Origin: Rhodospirillaceae bacterium CCH5-H10
Lineage (GTDB): Bacteria > Pseudomonadota > Alphaproteobacteria > Reyranellales > Reyranellaceae
NCBI GenBank assembly: GCA_001557035.1
Contig: LSKJ01000705.1
Location: 1 to 15,737 of the forward strand
Direction: 5' to 3'
DNA: 15,737 nt
This document shows positions 8,454 to 14,688 of the stretch, in pieces (position 1 is the first letter of the stretch; each line of letters begins with the position of its first letter). A program made the translations under genes and the position numbers. The notes beneath the pieces were generated by a model that did not search any database, was not told where the DNA came from, and worked only from the letters and a program-made list of their open reading frames with translations.

Positions 8454-8472
8454 CATTCGGCGACGAGCGCAA
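8443..8472 (-). promoter_or_regulatory. Predicted sigma-70 type promoter of radical SAM-udgX operon
   Basis: In gene sense: -35 TTGCGC (8472-8467), an 18-base spacer, and -10 TATAGA (8448-8443). The -10 lies inside the LexA box, so bound LexA would block RNA polymerase. The elements were read by eye and the -35 is only a partial match. Confidence 0.5.
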
Positions 8473-8509
8473 GCGCCGCCGATTTCGCAATCAGTTCAAT
8501 CGCTTAGGG

Positions 8510-9232
8510 TCACTCTTCTTGGGACGGTGTCGAACGCAGCCGATAACGGAGCCACATCGTCCCGCCCTCCAGAACCTCGTGGCTCACCAAGGTCATGCTT
8601 TCGATCGGCGCCGGGCCGAGATTGGTGTCGCCCGAATTGAACACGATCGGTCCGCCGGTGCTGCCGTCGATCACCGGGCAGATCACCAGGCTCAGCTCGT
8701 CGATCAGCCCCGCCCGCAGCAGCGCGCCGTTCGCTCCGCCCCCGCCCTCCAGCATGATCCGCTCGATGCCCAGCTCGCGATTGAGCGTCTCGAGCGCCGC
8801 CGCAAGATCGACTTCGGCCTTGCCGGCGAAGATGTAGGACACACCGTCGGCGCGCAGGCCGGCCAGGTGCCGGTCCGGCACGGATTCGGTCAGGATCACC
8901 AGAATCGGATCACCGCCGATGTCGCGGCGCGCCCAGACCGCCTTGCCATGCGCATCGAGGAAGATGCCCCATGCCTTGGCCTCGCGCTGCGCGAACCAGT
9001 TCTCTCGCGGGAACGTCCGATCCGTGTCGGGATAGTGCGGCTCCTTGCTCTTGGCGAACTCCTGCGCCGTCACCCGCCCGCACAGCCACGAGCCCCCGCC
9101 CATCTGGTCGTGCAGGCGCTCGAAGAGGTTGGGCACGATGTTGACCTTCGGCCGCCAGCGGCTACCCCAGATGCGACCATCGACGCTGCAGACCATGTGG
9201 CAGAGGACATAGGGACGCCGGTGCGCCGTCAT
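8510..9232 (-). CDS. RibD C-terminal / dihydrofolate reductase-like family protein
   Basis: 240 residues resembling the RibD C-terminal reductase domain, which has the dihydrofolate-reductase fold and reduces substrates with NAD(P)H. The N-terminus PYVLCHMVCSVDGRIWG fits the family pattern (S-x-DG). Later come GVSYIFAG, LNRELGIERIMLEGGGGANGALLRAGLIDELSLVICPVI, the RibD-C core with its glycine-rich nucleotide-binding turn. The deaminase domain of full RibD is absent, so this is a stand-alone reductase of unknown substrate rather than the riboflavin enzyme. The start is ATG 9232 with GGAG 7 bases upstream. It runs toward the radical SAM gene but is separated from it by the LexA-controlled promoter, so it is probably a distinct unit. 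Confidence 0.85.
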   Translation of the reverse strand: MTAHRRPYVLCHMVCSVDGRIWGSRWRPKVNIVPNLFERLHDQMGGGSWLCGRVTAQEFAKSKEPHYPDTDRTFPRENWFAQREAKAWGIFLDAHGKAVWARRDIGGDPILVILTESVPDRHLAGLRADGVSYIFAGKAEVDLAAALETLNRELGIERIMLEGGGGANGALLRAGLIDELSLVICPVIDGSTGGPIVFNSGDTNLGPAPIESMTLVSHEVLEGGTMWLRYRLRSTPSQEE

Positions 9233-9334
9233 GGGCTATCTCCGATGGTGCTGAAAAGTCCACCCATGGTGATACCGAATATCGGCCAGTACCGGCTAGT
9301 CCGGTGCCAATTCCGGTGCCATTGGCCTCACATC
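9233..9334. repeat. Short intergenic stretch with tandem 10-mer, possible left edge of island
   Basis: The 10-mer TCCGGTGCCA occurs at 9300-9309 and again at 9312-9321, 12 bases apart, next to the near-palindrome CCGAATATCGG (9275-9285). GC content drops noticeably from here rightward. It also has to hold the promoter of the gene starting at 9232. I see no gene, tRNA or integrase here. Confidence 0.35.
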
Positions 9335-9862
9335 TCAATAGGGCCAGTCTTGATGTTGGCGACGCTCGAATGAGACCCGCGCCGCCCGGTTAACGAGGTG
9401 AAGTATCAGCGCGCTCGTGGCGGAACCAAACTGAGCTCGAGAAGTGAGAACGACGTCCCCATAGTCAGGAGCCTTGTATGCAAGGTTCGCACAGAGGTCT
9501 CCGATCTGCTGATCGTTGAATGAAACATGGACCTCGTGTGAGAACCGATTCCGGATCTTACGCATTCGATGGAGCTCCTCTGCCTCACGGGGCCGAATCA
9601 AACCCAACGCTTCGCACGCATTGATGCGGGAGGAGAATGTTCCTAGGGGCGCATTAGCGTTGTCGACAAGCTGAGCGTGCCGTTGATCGTTCACAAAGAA
9701 CGCCAGTAATATTCGGCGCAGCAACTCATCCAAGTAGCTCACCGAAATCAGGACTTCTCCACGCGGGCTTTCTTTTTGGACCGCGGGAAGGAACTCCATG
9801 AACTCCGTTAGATGGGGGTGCGGCTCTTCTTCCCGCCGGTCGTCGATGTAGCCCTTTTTCAC
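9335..9862 (-). CDS. MltR family protein (mannitol-repressor-like)
   Basis: 175 residues. The pattern SPRGEVLISVSYLDELLRRILLAFF (32-56), APLGTFSSRINACEALGLI (71-89), EAEELHRMRKIRNRFSHE (93-110) is that of the MltR family, an all-helical fold named for the mannitol operon repressor. Nothing here points to mannitol: no transport or dehydrogenase gene is near. RNRFSH (104-109) also fits the R-polar-x3-H motif of HEPN ribonuclease-like domains. The start is GTG 9862, with GGAG 7 bases upstream. Base composition is clearly less GC-rich than the flanking chromosome genes, and the gene stands alone on the minus strand in the island. Function unknown; regulator by name, possible HEPN-type protein by motif. 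Confidence 0.8.
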   Translation of the reverse strand: MKKGYIDDRREEEPHPHLTEFMEFLPAVQKESPRGEVLISVSYLDELLRRILLAFFVNDQRHAQLVDNANAPLGTFSSRINACEALGLIRPREAEELHRMRKIRNRFSHEVHVSFNDQQIGDLCANLAYKAPDYGDVVLTSRAQFGSATSALILHLVNRAARVSFERRQHQDWPY

Positions 9863-10080
9863 GATTATGCTCCGTCCACCGCTCTAGGGCCCTACGATAA
9901 CCCCGTTCGGCGTTCTCGTCTGTTCATCACCCAAGGATGCGCCGCAGCGCCGGGGCGACACCGCCGCCCCGGCCGTCGCCACGGTCCTACAGCCGGCGCC
10001 ACTCGCCGAGCGTCATCCGCTCGGCCGGCCCACTGGGACTGTGCATCATGTGCGGGCTGACGACCGTCGGCTCTTGATAG
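9863..10080. other. Apparently non-coding stretch in island with a GC hairpin
   Basis: No open frame here reads like a protein in either direction. A 9-base perfect stem, GCCGGGGCG with CGCCCCGGC (9949-9957 and 9965-9973), has a 7-base loop but no T-run. A 20-codon minus-strand frame (10049-9987) looks faintly protein-like and may be a remnant. The stretch probably holds the promoter of the MltR-like gene on the minus strand and decayed sequence between the two halves of the island. Confidence 0.4.
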
Positions 10081-10302
10081 AGGGCCGTCCTGCTCCCCTT
10101 CAGCCACCTCTGCCACGAGTGGGAGAAAGAGAAAGGGGTGCTGCACTTCGTCGCCACGGATTATCCGAGCTTCGGCGAGTTCACGTCGTGGCTCTCCCGG
10201 AAAGGCTACTCCCGCTATCTCGACTTCATGTCTCGGACGGGAGCGCTGTACGATGCCAAGATGTGGTTCGACGAGGAATTCAAGCAGATGTGGCGACGCT
10301 AA
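10081..10302 (+). pseudogene. Small orphan ORF, probably the C-terminal remnant of a longer gene
   Basis: The frame opens right after TGA TAG (10075-10080) and ends at TAA 10300-10302. It reads RAVLLPFSHLCHEWEKEKG followed by VLHFVATDYPSFGEFTSWL and further protein-like sequence ending FDEEFKQMWRR. The amino-acid mix is balanced and hydrophobic/charged in an ordinary way, unlike the Arg/Pro-rich shadow frame over the same bases. No ATG starts it: the first usable codon is GTG 10138, which would give 54 residues. I read it as a 5'-truncated gene, but a short real protein starting at GTG is possible. It ends 17 bases before the DUF4145 gene and may share its transcript. Family not recognised. 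Confidence 0.45.
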
Positions 10303-10319
10303 CGGAACGAGGGACTTAA

Positions 10320-11042
10320 ATGAACTGGACCTGCCCGTATTGTGATCGTGATCAATACATCACGGACAATCGCAACAGCAGCGATTGCCCCATTGAGCAA
10401 GAAGGGTCGACCTTAGGAAAGGTCTTGATTCGAGTGACGAGCACCACTTGCGCGAACAAGGATTGCCGCAAGCTCACCCTCCGTGCCGATCTCTATGAGA
10501 ATCTCGGATATCAGGTTAGAAATTACAAGCTGGGCAAACTGAGGGGGATCTGGTCTCTTCTTCCGGGCTCATCGGCGAAGCCGCAACCCGACTACATTCC
10601 ACTGCCTATCCGCGACGACTATGAGCAGGCGTGTAAGATCCGCACCCTCAGCCCAAAGGCCAGCGCCACGCTCTCACGGCGTTGCCTTCAGGGAATGATT
10701 CGTGACTTCTGCGGCATCTCCAAACCCCGTCTGATTGATGAGATCAAGGAGCTGAAGCAGCGCCTCGACGACGGGAAGGCGCCGACCGGGGTGATGCCGG
10801 ACTCGGTCGAAGCCATCGACCATGTGCGCAGCATCGGCAATATCGGCGCTCACATGGAGAAGGATATCAATGTCATTGTCGACATTGACCCCGAAGAAGC
10901 AACGATCCTCATCGGCCTGATCGAGCTGCTTTTCAAGGAATGGTATGTGGCGCGGCACCAACGCGCGGAGCGGCTTGCTGAGCTCAAGCGCATCGCTGAC
11001 GCAAAGGCGGAAGACAAAAAGGCCAGCGGCGAAAAGGAGTGA
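10320..11042 (+). CDS. DUF4145 domain-containing protein with N-terminal zinc ribbon
   Basis: 240 residues. The N-terminus has CPYC (C5, C8) and C44-x4-C49, a likely zinc ribbon. The DUF4145 signature follows: DYIPLPIRDDYEQACKI (91-107), SPKASATLSRRCLQGMIRDF (111-130), RLIDEIKELK (137-146), VRSIGNIGAHMEKD (169-182) and ATILIGLIELLFKEWYVAR. The C-terminal 30 residues are a charged Lys/Glu/Ala helix. DUF4145 occurs alone or fused to restriction-type proteins and, as I recall, is counted among HEPN-like domains; no activity is established for this form. The start ATG 10320 has GAGGGA six bases upstream. GC is low relative to the flanks. It is followed by an unrecognised gene on the same strand. 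Confidence 0.9.
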   Translation: MNWTCPYCDRDQYITDNRNSSDCPIEQEGSTLGKVLIRVTSTTCANKDCRKLTLRADLYENLGYQVRNYKLGKLRGIWSLLPGSSAKPQPDYIPLPIRDDYEQACKIRTLSPKASATLSRRCLQGMIRDFCGISKPRLIDEIKELKQRLDDGKAPTGVMPDSVEAIDHVRSIGNIGAHMEKDINVIVDIDPEEATILIGLIELLFKEWYVARHQRAERLAELKRIADAKAEDKKASGEKE

Positions 11043-11161
11043 GAGCCTTACACGGCCTCGGCCTGGCCAGCCATGCTCCACCGCCAAGGGTGGTCTCTGG
11101 GGCGCGTGCGGATCGCGCAAAGACGTGGCATAGGTTGAATGTCACTATCCGGACGCTACCG

Positions 11162-11632
11162 ATGCACAAAGCTCCTATCGAAACGACTCGCCACATTCAC
11201 GAAAATCTCTGGATCGTTCTCTCTTACGCGCTGGCTCGGCCGATTGCTGCGGAAGTGATGCGCAGCCGATTCCGCGGCGAGTTCGAATATTTGAACATGT
11301 CGATCCACGAGAATGCCGAGCGGCGGGCCGATCGCGCGCTCTTGGAAATGGCCGTTCAAATCCGCGTCCTGGACGACAAGCACAAATTCACCCAGGGGCC
11401 CTCAGACTTTGCGCTGGGCACACTACACATGCGCAACGGCTCCGTGAGGGAACTGTCCTACCGGGAGATGACAAACAAGGTGATCCACGGAAGCTATTTC
11501 GAGTGGCAAATAGACGGTCCCCTCGATCCGAAAATCATCGTCAGCTCCTCGTCTGACGAGAAGTGGGAATCCGCGAATATTGAGGTCTATGCGCTGATGG
11601 CGACTGTTGGACAGATGGCATTTGGCTACTAG
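11162..11632 (+). CDS. Hypothetical protein with R-x3-N-x3-H motif
   Basis: 156 residues from ATG 11162; family not recognised. It looks mainly helical at the start (TTRHIHENLWIVLSYALARP), with a long amphipathic helix at 50-70 and LSYREMTNKVIHGSYFEW at 98-115. The closing segment, KIIVSSSSDEKWESANIEVY, looks like strand, then helix. No signal peptide or membrane segment. The same frame is open back to a GTG at 11039 that overlaps the DUF4145 stop, but those 41 codons are Arg/Pro-rich and lack protein character, so I take the later ATG. Its own ribosome site is weak. REMTNKVIH has the same spacing as motifs in the DUF4145 and MltR-like neighbours, suggesting related folds. Same strand as DUF4145, 119 bases downstream. 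Confidence 0.7.
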   Translation: MHKAPIETTRHIHENLWIVLSYALARPIAAEVMRSRFRGEFEYLNMSIHENAERRADRALLEMAVQIRVLDDKHKFTQGPSDFALGTLHMRNGSVRELSYREMTNKVIHGSYFEWQIDGPLDPKIIVSSSSDEKWESANIEVYALMATVGQMAFGY

Positions 11633-11660
11633 GGGCGGAAGTACGGAAGAATAGCGGCGA

Positions 11661-11837
11661 CTCCGCGGCATCGCCCACATGACAGAGCCTGACATGGAGA
11701 TGCTCGGGCAGAATTTCCGTGCCGGAGATCCCGATCGCTTCGCGCAATTGCCGGCGGGTGCCGCAGATTGCATCTACCGTCTTCTCGTCGGGGATCAGGG
11801 CAAAGAACAGGCGATCGGTGGCTACTGCAGCAGTCAC
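11661..11837 (-). pseudogene. Truncated 2'-5' RNA ligase-like gene (5' fragment)
   Basis: From GTG 11837, which has GAGGA about 5-9 bases upstream, the first 59 codons read TDRLFFALIPDEKTVDAI...LPEHLHVRLCHVGDAAE. This is the N-terminal third of the 2'-5' RNA ligase (LigT/ThpR) family and clearly a relative of TDRLFFAVLPDAETAERI in the intact gene just upstream. After GDAAE the frame runs on to 11541 without family resemblance, antisense to the end of the island gene. The first His-x-Thr motif is altered to HVR and the second is missing, so no active enzyme can result. It lies 19 bases after the stop of the intact copy, so this was once a tandem pair. The break coincides with the right edge of the lower-GC island. 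Confidence 0.72.
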
Positions 11838-11856
11838 GTCATTCCTCTGCGGGACC

Positions 11857-12516
11857 TCAGGACAGCGGGATGCGCGCGATGTGACGGTGCGTCGTCTGGC
11901 CGATCAGGCTGTGCATCAGCACGACCTCGCGGACCGTCCACGCGATCGGCTCAACCGGCTCGGCCTCGATGTGGCGGCCGTCATGGAGCAGCGTCACGTG
12001 GGGCGTGTAGCGGCGGGCCGGCCGCGGTGTGTCGTCGAGCGAATCGCAGAGGCGTTGCTGCAGCACCTCCATGCCGACGGTCGAATCGTCACCCGTCAGG
12101 ACCAGCGCGCCATTGGCGAAGCTCATCAGGCGATCGAACGCGACACGGAACGACGGCATCGAGATCCCGCCGGCGCGCGCCATCCAGCCGTCGATCTCCT
12201 CGACATCCGGCAGGCCGTGGCCTTCGTGCACGGTCGACAGCGTGACATGGAAATGCCCGGTCTTGAGCAGCCGGCCCGTGAGGCCGTGCCGGGCGCGCGA
12301 GGCGGCGGCACGCTCTGCAATCCGCTCGGCCGTCTCCGCATCCGGCAGGACGGCAAAGAACAGCCTGTCGGTGAAGCGTGGCCCGGTCCGGCGCAGGCCG
12401 GCATGGCGTCGCCGGAGGCGGTCCACGGCGAGGCGCGAGACACCCTGCTCCAGCCGCGGCGCCAGCGCCTGACGGCCTGCAAAAGCCTCGATCGTCGCCC
12501 CGGAAAATGCAGTCAT
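11857..12516 (-). CDS. 2'-5' RNA ligase family protein (2H phosphoesterase)
   Basis: 219 residues. Two H-x-T-x motifs define the 2H phosphoesterase fold of LigT/ThpR proteins: HFHVTL (H90, T92) and TPHVTLLHDG (H173, T175). The family N-terminal strand TDRLFFAVLPDAETAERI is at 49-66. The enzymes act on 2'-5' linked or 2',3'-cyclic phosphate RNA; the in vivo role is often unclear. The start is ATG 12516, firmly set by GAGGAGG six bases upstream. This leaves an Arg/Ala-rich extension of about 48 residues before the usual domain start, which the truncated paralogue lacks. A LexA box sits over the predicted -10, so induction by DNA damage is likely. The truncated second copy follows on the same strand. 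Confidence 0.87.
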   Translation of the reverse strand: MTAFSGATIEAFAGRQALAPRLEQGVSRLAVDRLRRRHAGLRRTGPRFTDRLFFAVLPDAETAERIAERAAASRARHGLTGRLLKTGHFHVTLSTVHEGHGLPDVEEIDGWMARAGGISMPSFRVAFDRLMSFANGALVLTGDDSTVGMEVLQQRLCDSLDDTPRPARRYTPHVTLLHDGRHIEAEPVEPIAWTVREVVLMHSLIGQTTHRHIARIPLS

Positions 12517-12537
12517 TGCTTGCCTCCTCAATCGCAT

Positions 12538-12552
12538 GTTCATGTTATGTTC
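12538..12552 (-). promoter_or_regulatory. LexA (SOS) box upstream of 2'-5' RNA ligase-like gene
   Basis: GTTC-ATGTTAT-GTTC on the plus strand, again an exact GTTC-N7-GTTC site with an AT-rich spacer. It lies 21 bases before the ATG at 12516 and 8 bases before its ribosome site, on top of the predicted -10. It could also affect the divergent gene at 12611. Confidence 0.75.
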
Positions 12553-12570
12553 TAAGCCGGAATAAGGCAA
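12542..12570 (-). promoter_or_regulatory. Predicted sigma-70 type promoter of 2'-5' RNA ligase-like gene
   Basis: In gene sense: -35 TTGCCT (12570-12565), a 17-base spacer, and -10 TAACAT (12547-12542). The -10 is contained in the LexA box. Spacing is optimal and both hexamers are fair matches. Transcription would begin close to the ribosome site, giving a very short leader. Confidence 0.5.
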
Positions 12571-12610
12571 TAGCTCCGACCTTGGCCGATACATTTGATA
12601 CGATGAGAAC

Positions 12611-12979
12611 ATGCAGATCCGAGGCTTCTACGAATTCGGCCATACGCTCGACGTGCTCGACGCCGAGAGCCATGGTTTCGCGCAGGCCGATGTCGCCCAT
12701 GTCGACCGGTTCTGGGCGTTCGGCGACATGCACGACAGTTCGGCCGGGTTCGTGCTGCAACTGCGCGACGGCCGCCACGCCTATGCCGAGTTCCTGCACT
12801 GGCATGGCTTCGAGCAGGACGAGGATTTCAGGGTCGACGTCGAGATGCTGGACGGCGACGCGCTGCCGACCGCGCCGCTACGCGAGCCCCTCCCCGGCAA
12901 CGAGCCATGGCCGCCGGGCGGCTGGTCGGGGGAGACGGCCCATCTCGACCGCCTGCTTCTCCAGGGCGACGCCGGCTGA
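12611..12979 (+). CDS. Hypothetical protein
   Basis: 122 residues, family not recognised. It is acidic, with many Asp/Glu and aromatic residues (DRFWAFGDMHDSSAGFVLQLRDGRHAYAEFLHWHGFEQDEDF at about 32-73), then a Pro-rich C-terminal part with EPWPPGGWSGE. It appears to be a small soluble alpha/beta protein with no signal peptide or membrane segment. The ATG at 12611 has only a weak purine stretch (GATGAGAAC) before it. GC and codon use match the chromosome genes, supporting a real gene. It is divergent from the 2'-5' RNA ligase-like gene, sharing a 94-base region with the LexA box, and ends 3 bases from the convergent secreted-protein gene. Confidence 0.72.
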   Translation: MQIRGFYEFGHTLDVLDAESHGFAQADVAHVDRFWAFGDMHDSSAGFVLQLRDGRHAYAEFLHWHGFEQDEDFRVDVEMLDGDALPTAPLREPLPGNEPWPPGGWSGETAHLDRLLLQGDAG

Positions 12980-12982
12980 GCG

Positions 12983-13405
12983 CTACTTCTTCGTCGCCTG
13001 CTCGCGCAACGTCTCGGCGATCTTCTTGGCGTCGTAGGTCGGGTAGAACTCGGTGCGGAACGCCTTCCATGCGCCCTGCTCAACCGCGCGATTGACCTCG
13101 CGCAGGCGGGCCGGCGGCACGCGCAGGGTCACGATGTAGCCGAGGCCCATGGCGATGTACCAGGACTCGACCTGGATGCCCTCGGGCGGGAACTTCGCCC
13201 AGAAGCCCTGCTCCGCCTGGATTTTGTTGATCTCGTCCAGGTTCATCGTCTGGTCATGTCGCATGATGACCGTGAGCAGGATGTAGTCGGACGGGGTGGC
13301 CGCGGGACCGGGAACCGCGGCGGCCGGCGGCACTGGAGTCTGCGCCGAGGCCGGCAGTGCGAAAATCATTGATGCGACAGCGAGTGAAACTCCGAACCGC
13401 TTCAT
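12983..13405 (-). CDS. Small secreted protein of unknown function
   Basis: 140 residues. Residues 1-21 are a classic Sec signal peptide (KRF, hydrophobic core VSLAVASMIFALP, cleavage after ASA), then a Pro/Ala linker (to about 37). The mature domain has YILLTVIMRHDQTMNLDEINKIQ, WYIAMGLGYIVTLRVPPARLREVNRAVEQGAW and ends YDAKKIAETLREQATKK. The strand-helix alternation suggests a small alpha+beta, possibly ferredoxin-like, domain; I cannot name the family. The start ATG 13405 has GGGAGG six bases upstream. It lies 34 bases after the membrane-protein gene on the same strand, so it may be last in the hydratase-led set, and is convergent with the gene ending at 12979. Probably periplasmic. Confidence 0.8.
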   Translation of the reverse strand: MKRFGVSLAVASMIFALPASAQTPVPPAAAVPGPAATPSDYILLTVIMRHDQTMNLDEINKIQAEQGFWAKFPPEGIQVESWYIAMGLGYIVTLRVPPARLREVNRAVEQGAWKAFRTEFYPTYDAKKIAETLREQATKK

Positions 13406-13439
13406 CCTTGCCTCCCTCAGTTACGGCCAGTGATCCAGC

Positions 13440-13877
13440 TCACGCCCTTGATGAGACTTTTGGCCAGAACCGCAAAGTAGCCCAGAAGGCCAACCCGCCA
13501 AGCACTCCGCATATACCAGCGCGAACGGCACTCTCGATCGTGTCCGCCGATAAACTGTGCCTTACCGGGGTATCGCCGAAGAACGGTGCGAACACAAAGA
13601 ATCCCGCGGCCCCAATAAGCGAGCCCACAACGACAGCCGCGATCGGCCCCGTCCATCCGAACAATCTGCAAAGCAGGACCAACGGAAGGCCAGCGACAAC
13701 CACAATTGGAAAAACAAAGACCACCGTAGTGTAGAGCGCAAGATAGGCGGTCACCGCCAATGCCTTTAGGGCCACGCCCCCGCCGCCTGCGAGCCACCAG
13801 AAGGCAAAAGCCCAAACAAAGCTGGCAAGCACGATGGCTGTCAGCCAGCCGAGCGCCTGCCAGATCCGTCGGAGCAT
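13440..13877 (-). CDS. Small membrane protein, about four transmembrane helices
   Basis: 145 residues, family not recognised. Hydrophobic segments lie at about 8-32 (WLTAIVLASFVWAFAFWWLAG), 36-70 (two stretches around ALYTTVVFVFPIVVVAGLPLVLL), 76-100 (PIAAVVVGSLIGAAGFFVFAPFF) and 117-137 (VRAGICGVLGGLAFWATLRFW), so an inner-membrane location is clear. It starts at ATG 13877, only 9 bases after the stop of the hydratase gene ahead of it, and is followed after 34 bases by the secreted-protein gene. Its base composition is less GC-rich than the hydratase genes, which could mean a separate origin. Function unknown; nothing visible ties it mechanistically to the hydratases. Confidence 0.72.
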   Translation of the reverse strand: MLRRIWQALGWLTAIVLASFVWAFAFWWLAGGGGVALKALAVTAYLALYTTVVFVFPIVVVAGLPLVLLCRLFGWTGPIAAVVVGSLIGAAGFFVFAPFFGDTPVRHSLSADTIESAVRAGICGVLGGLAFWATLRFWPKVSSRA

Positions 13878-13886
13878 CCGGCGCCT

Positions 13887-14675
13887 CTACTTGATCGTGA
13901 TCTCGGTCGAGCCGAGCCCTTCGAATTCGGTCTTCGCGACACCCGGACCCGGCAGGAACGCAGGCGGATGCACAGAGCCGGTCAGCACGAGGTCGCCGGC
14001 CTTCAGGTGGCGTCCATGCTTGTTGAGCGCGTTGGCGAGCCAGGCGAGCGAGATCATCGCGCCGCCCATGACCGCGCTGCCGGTGCCGGACGCCAGCTCC
14101 TTGCCGTCGAGCGTCGAACGGCCTTTGAGGTTGGCGAAATCGAGCGTCTGCCAGTCCTTGATCTCGGTGCCGACGACCAGCGCCGCCTGCAGCACGTTGT
14201 CGGCGATGCGCGCGGGGCCGCCCATCTTGCTGACGTCGAGGTAGCGGTTGTCGACCAGTTCCATGCCGCAATGGAGAGCCCCGACATGGGCGCGGATGCT
14301 CTCGGCAGTGTAGGGCGAACCGCCGGCCGGCGCGTCCCTGGCAATGCGGGCCACCAGCTCGGGCTCGATGCCCGGCTTCAGCGGCCAGCCCTTCTCGAAC
14401 ACTGCGCCGCTCTGGCGCAGCCCGCTGTGGTAGACGCCCGCGAAAACCGGGCCCGAGAGCTTCAGCGGCTCGTATTGCGTCGGCAGCGTCAGCGCGATCT
14501 TCCAGCCGGCAAACTTGTCGCCGGCGGCGGCATAGAGATCGTGGACCGCGAACTGGACCTTGTAGGCATCGGCCTCGGAGAGGTTGGCCGTCGCCGCAAT
14601 GATGTCCATCGACTTCTGCGAGCGCCGTCCTTGGGCGATCCTTTCGGCAAGTGCGGCGATCTCTTTGGCGTCCAA
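13887..14675 (-). CDS. 2-keto-4-pentenoate hydratase-like protein (copy 2 of tandem pair)
   Basis: 262 residues of the MhpD/fumarylacetoacetate hydrolase-related hydratase family, which adds water to 2-oxopent-4-enoate-type products of aromatic meta-cleavage. Seen: GWKIAL (58-63), the metal-ligand pattern GIEPE (E104, E106), GMELVDNRY (E139), GTEIKDWQ, GSAVMGGAMISLAWLAN (about 194-212) and the C-terminal LKAGDLVLTGSVHPP...GPGVAKTEFEGLG. The three Glu match the MhpD metal site in spacing. The start is TTG 14675 with GGAGGG seven bases upstream; no ATG is suitable. It follows a close paralogue by 13 bases, and a membrane-protein gene follows after 9. Related 4-oxalocrotonate decarboxylases share these motifs, so hydratase versus decarboxylase is open. 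Confidence 0.87.
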   Translation of the reverse strand: MDAKEIAALAERIAQGRRSQKSMDIIAATANLSEADAYKVQFAVHDLYAAAGDKFAGWKIALTLPTQYEPLKLSGPVFAGVYHSGLRQSGAVFEKGWPLKPGIEPELVARIARDAPAGGSPYTAESIRAHVGALHCGMELVDNRYLDVSKMGGPARIADNVLQAALVVGTEIKDWQTLDFANLKGRSTLDGKELASGTGSAVMGGAMISLAWLANALNKHGRHLKAGDLVLTGSVHPPAFLPGPGVAKTEFEGLGSTEITIK

Positions 14676-14688
14676 GGCAGTTCCCTCC

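Noticed and set aside
9298..9322. Possible tRNA 3' end or phage attachment site (sequence ending in CCA twice)
   Set aside because: No cloverleaf can be drawn upstream and no integrase is near; kept only as a short tandem repeat.
7361..9373. 670-codon open frame on the plus strand opposite the radical SAM and RibD-like genes
   Set aside because: Runs antisense through two genes with clear family motifs and across the LexA promoter; composition is that of a shadow frame.
9949..9973. GC-rich hairpin as intrinsic terminator
   Set aside because: No T-run follows on either strand and no transcript ends nearby in the right orientation.
9987..10049. 20-codon minus-strand frame starting MMHSPSGPAERM
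   Set aside because: Too short to support, and no ribosome site; perhaps a fragment of a lost gene.
10050..10080. ATG-TGC-GGG as the start of an SOS-associated peptidase (these begin Met-Cys-Gly)
   Set aside because: The frame stops after nine codons and the following sequence has no resemblance to that family.
11039..11161. GTG 11039 as start of the unrecognised island gene, overlapping the DUF4145 stop
   Set aside because: The overlap is tempting for coupling, but the added 41 residues are Pro/Arg-rich with no protein character; ATG 11162 is preferred, with moderate certainty.
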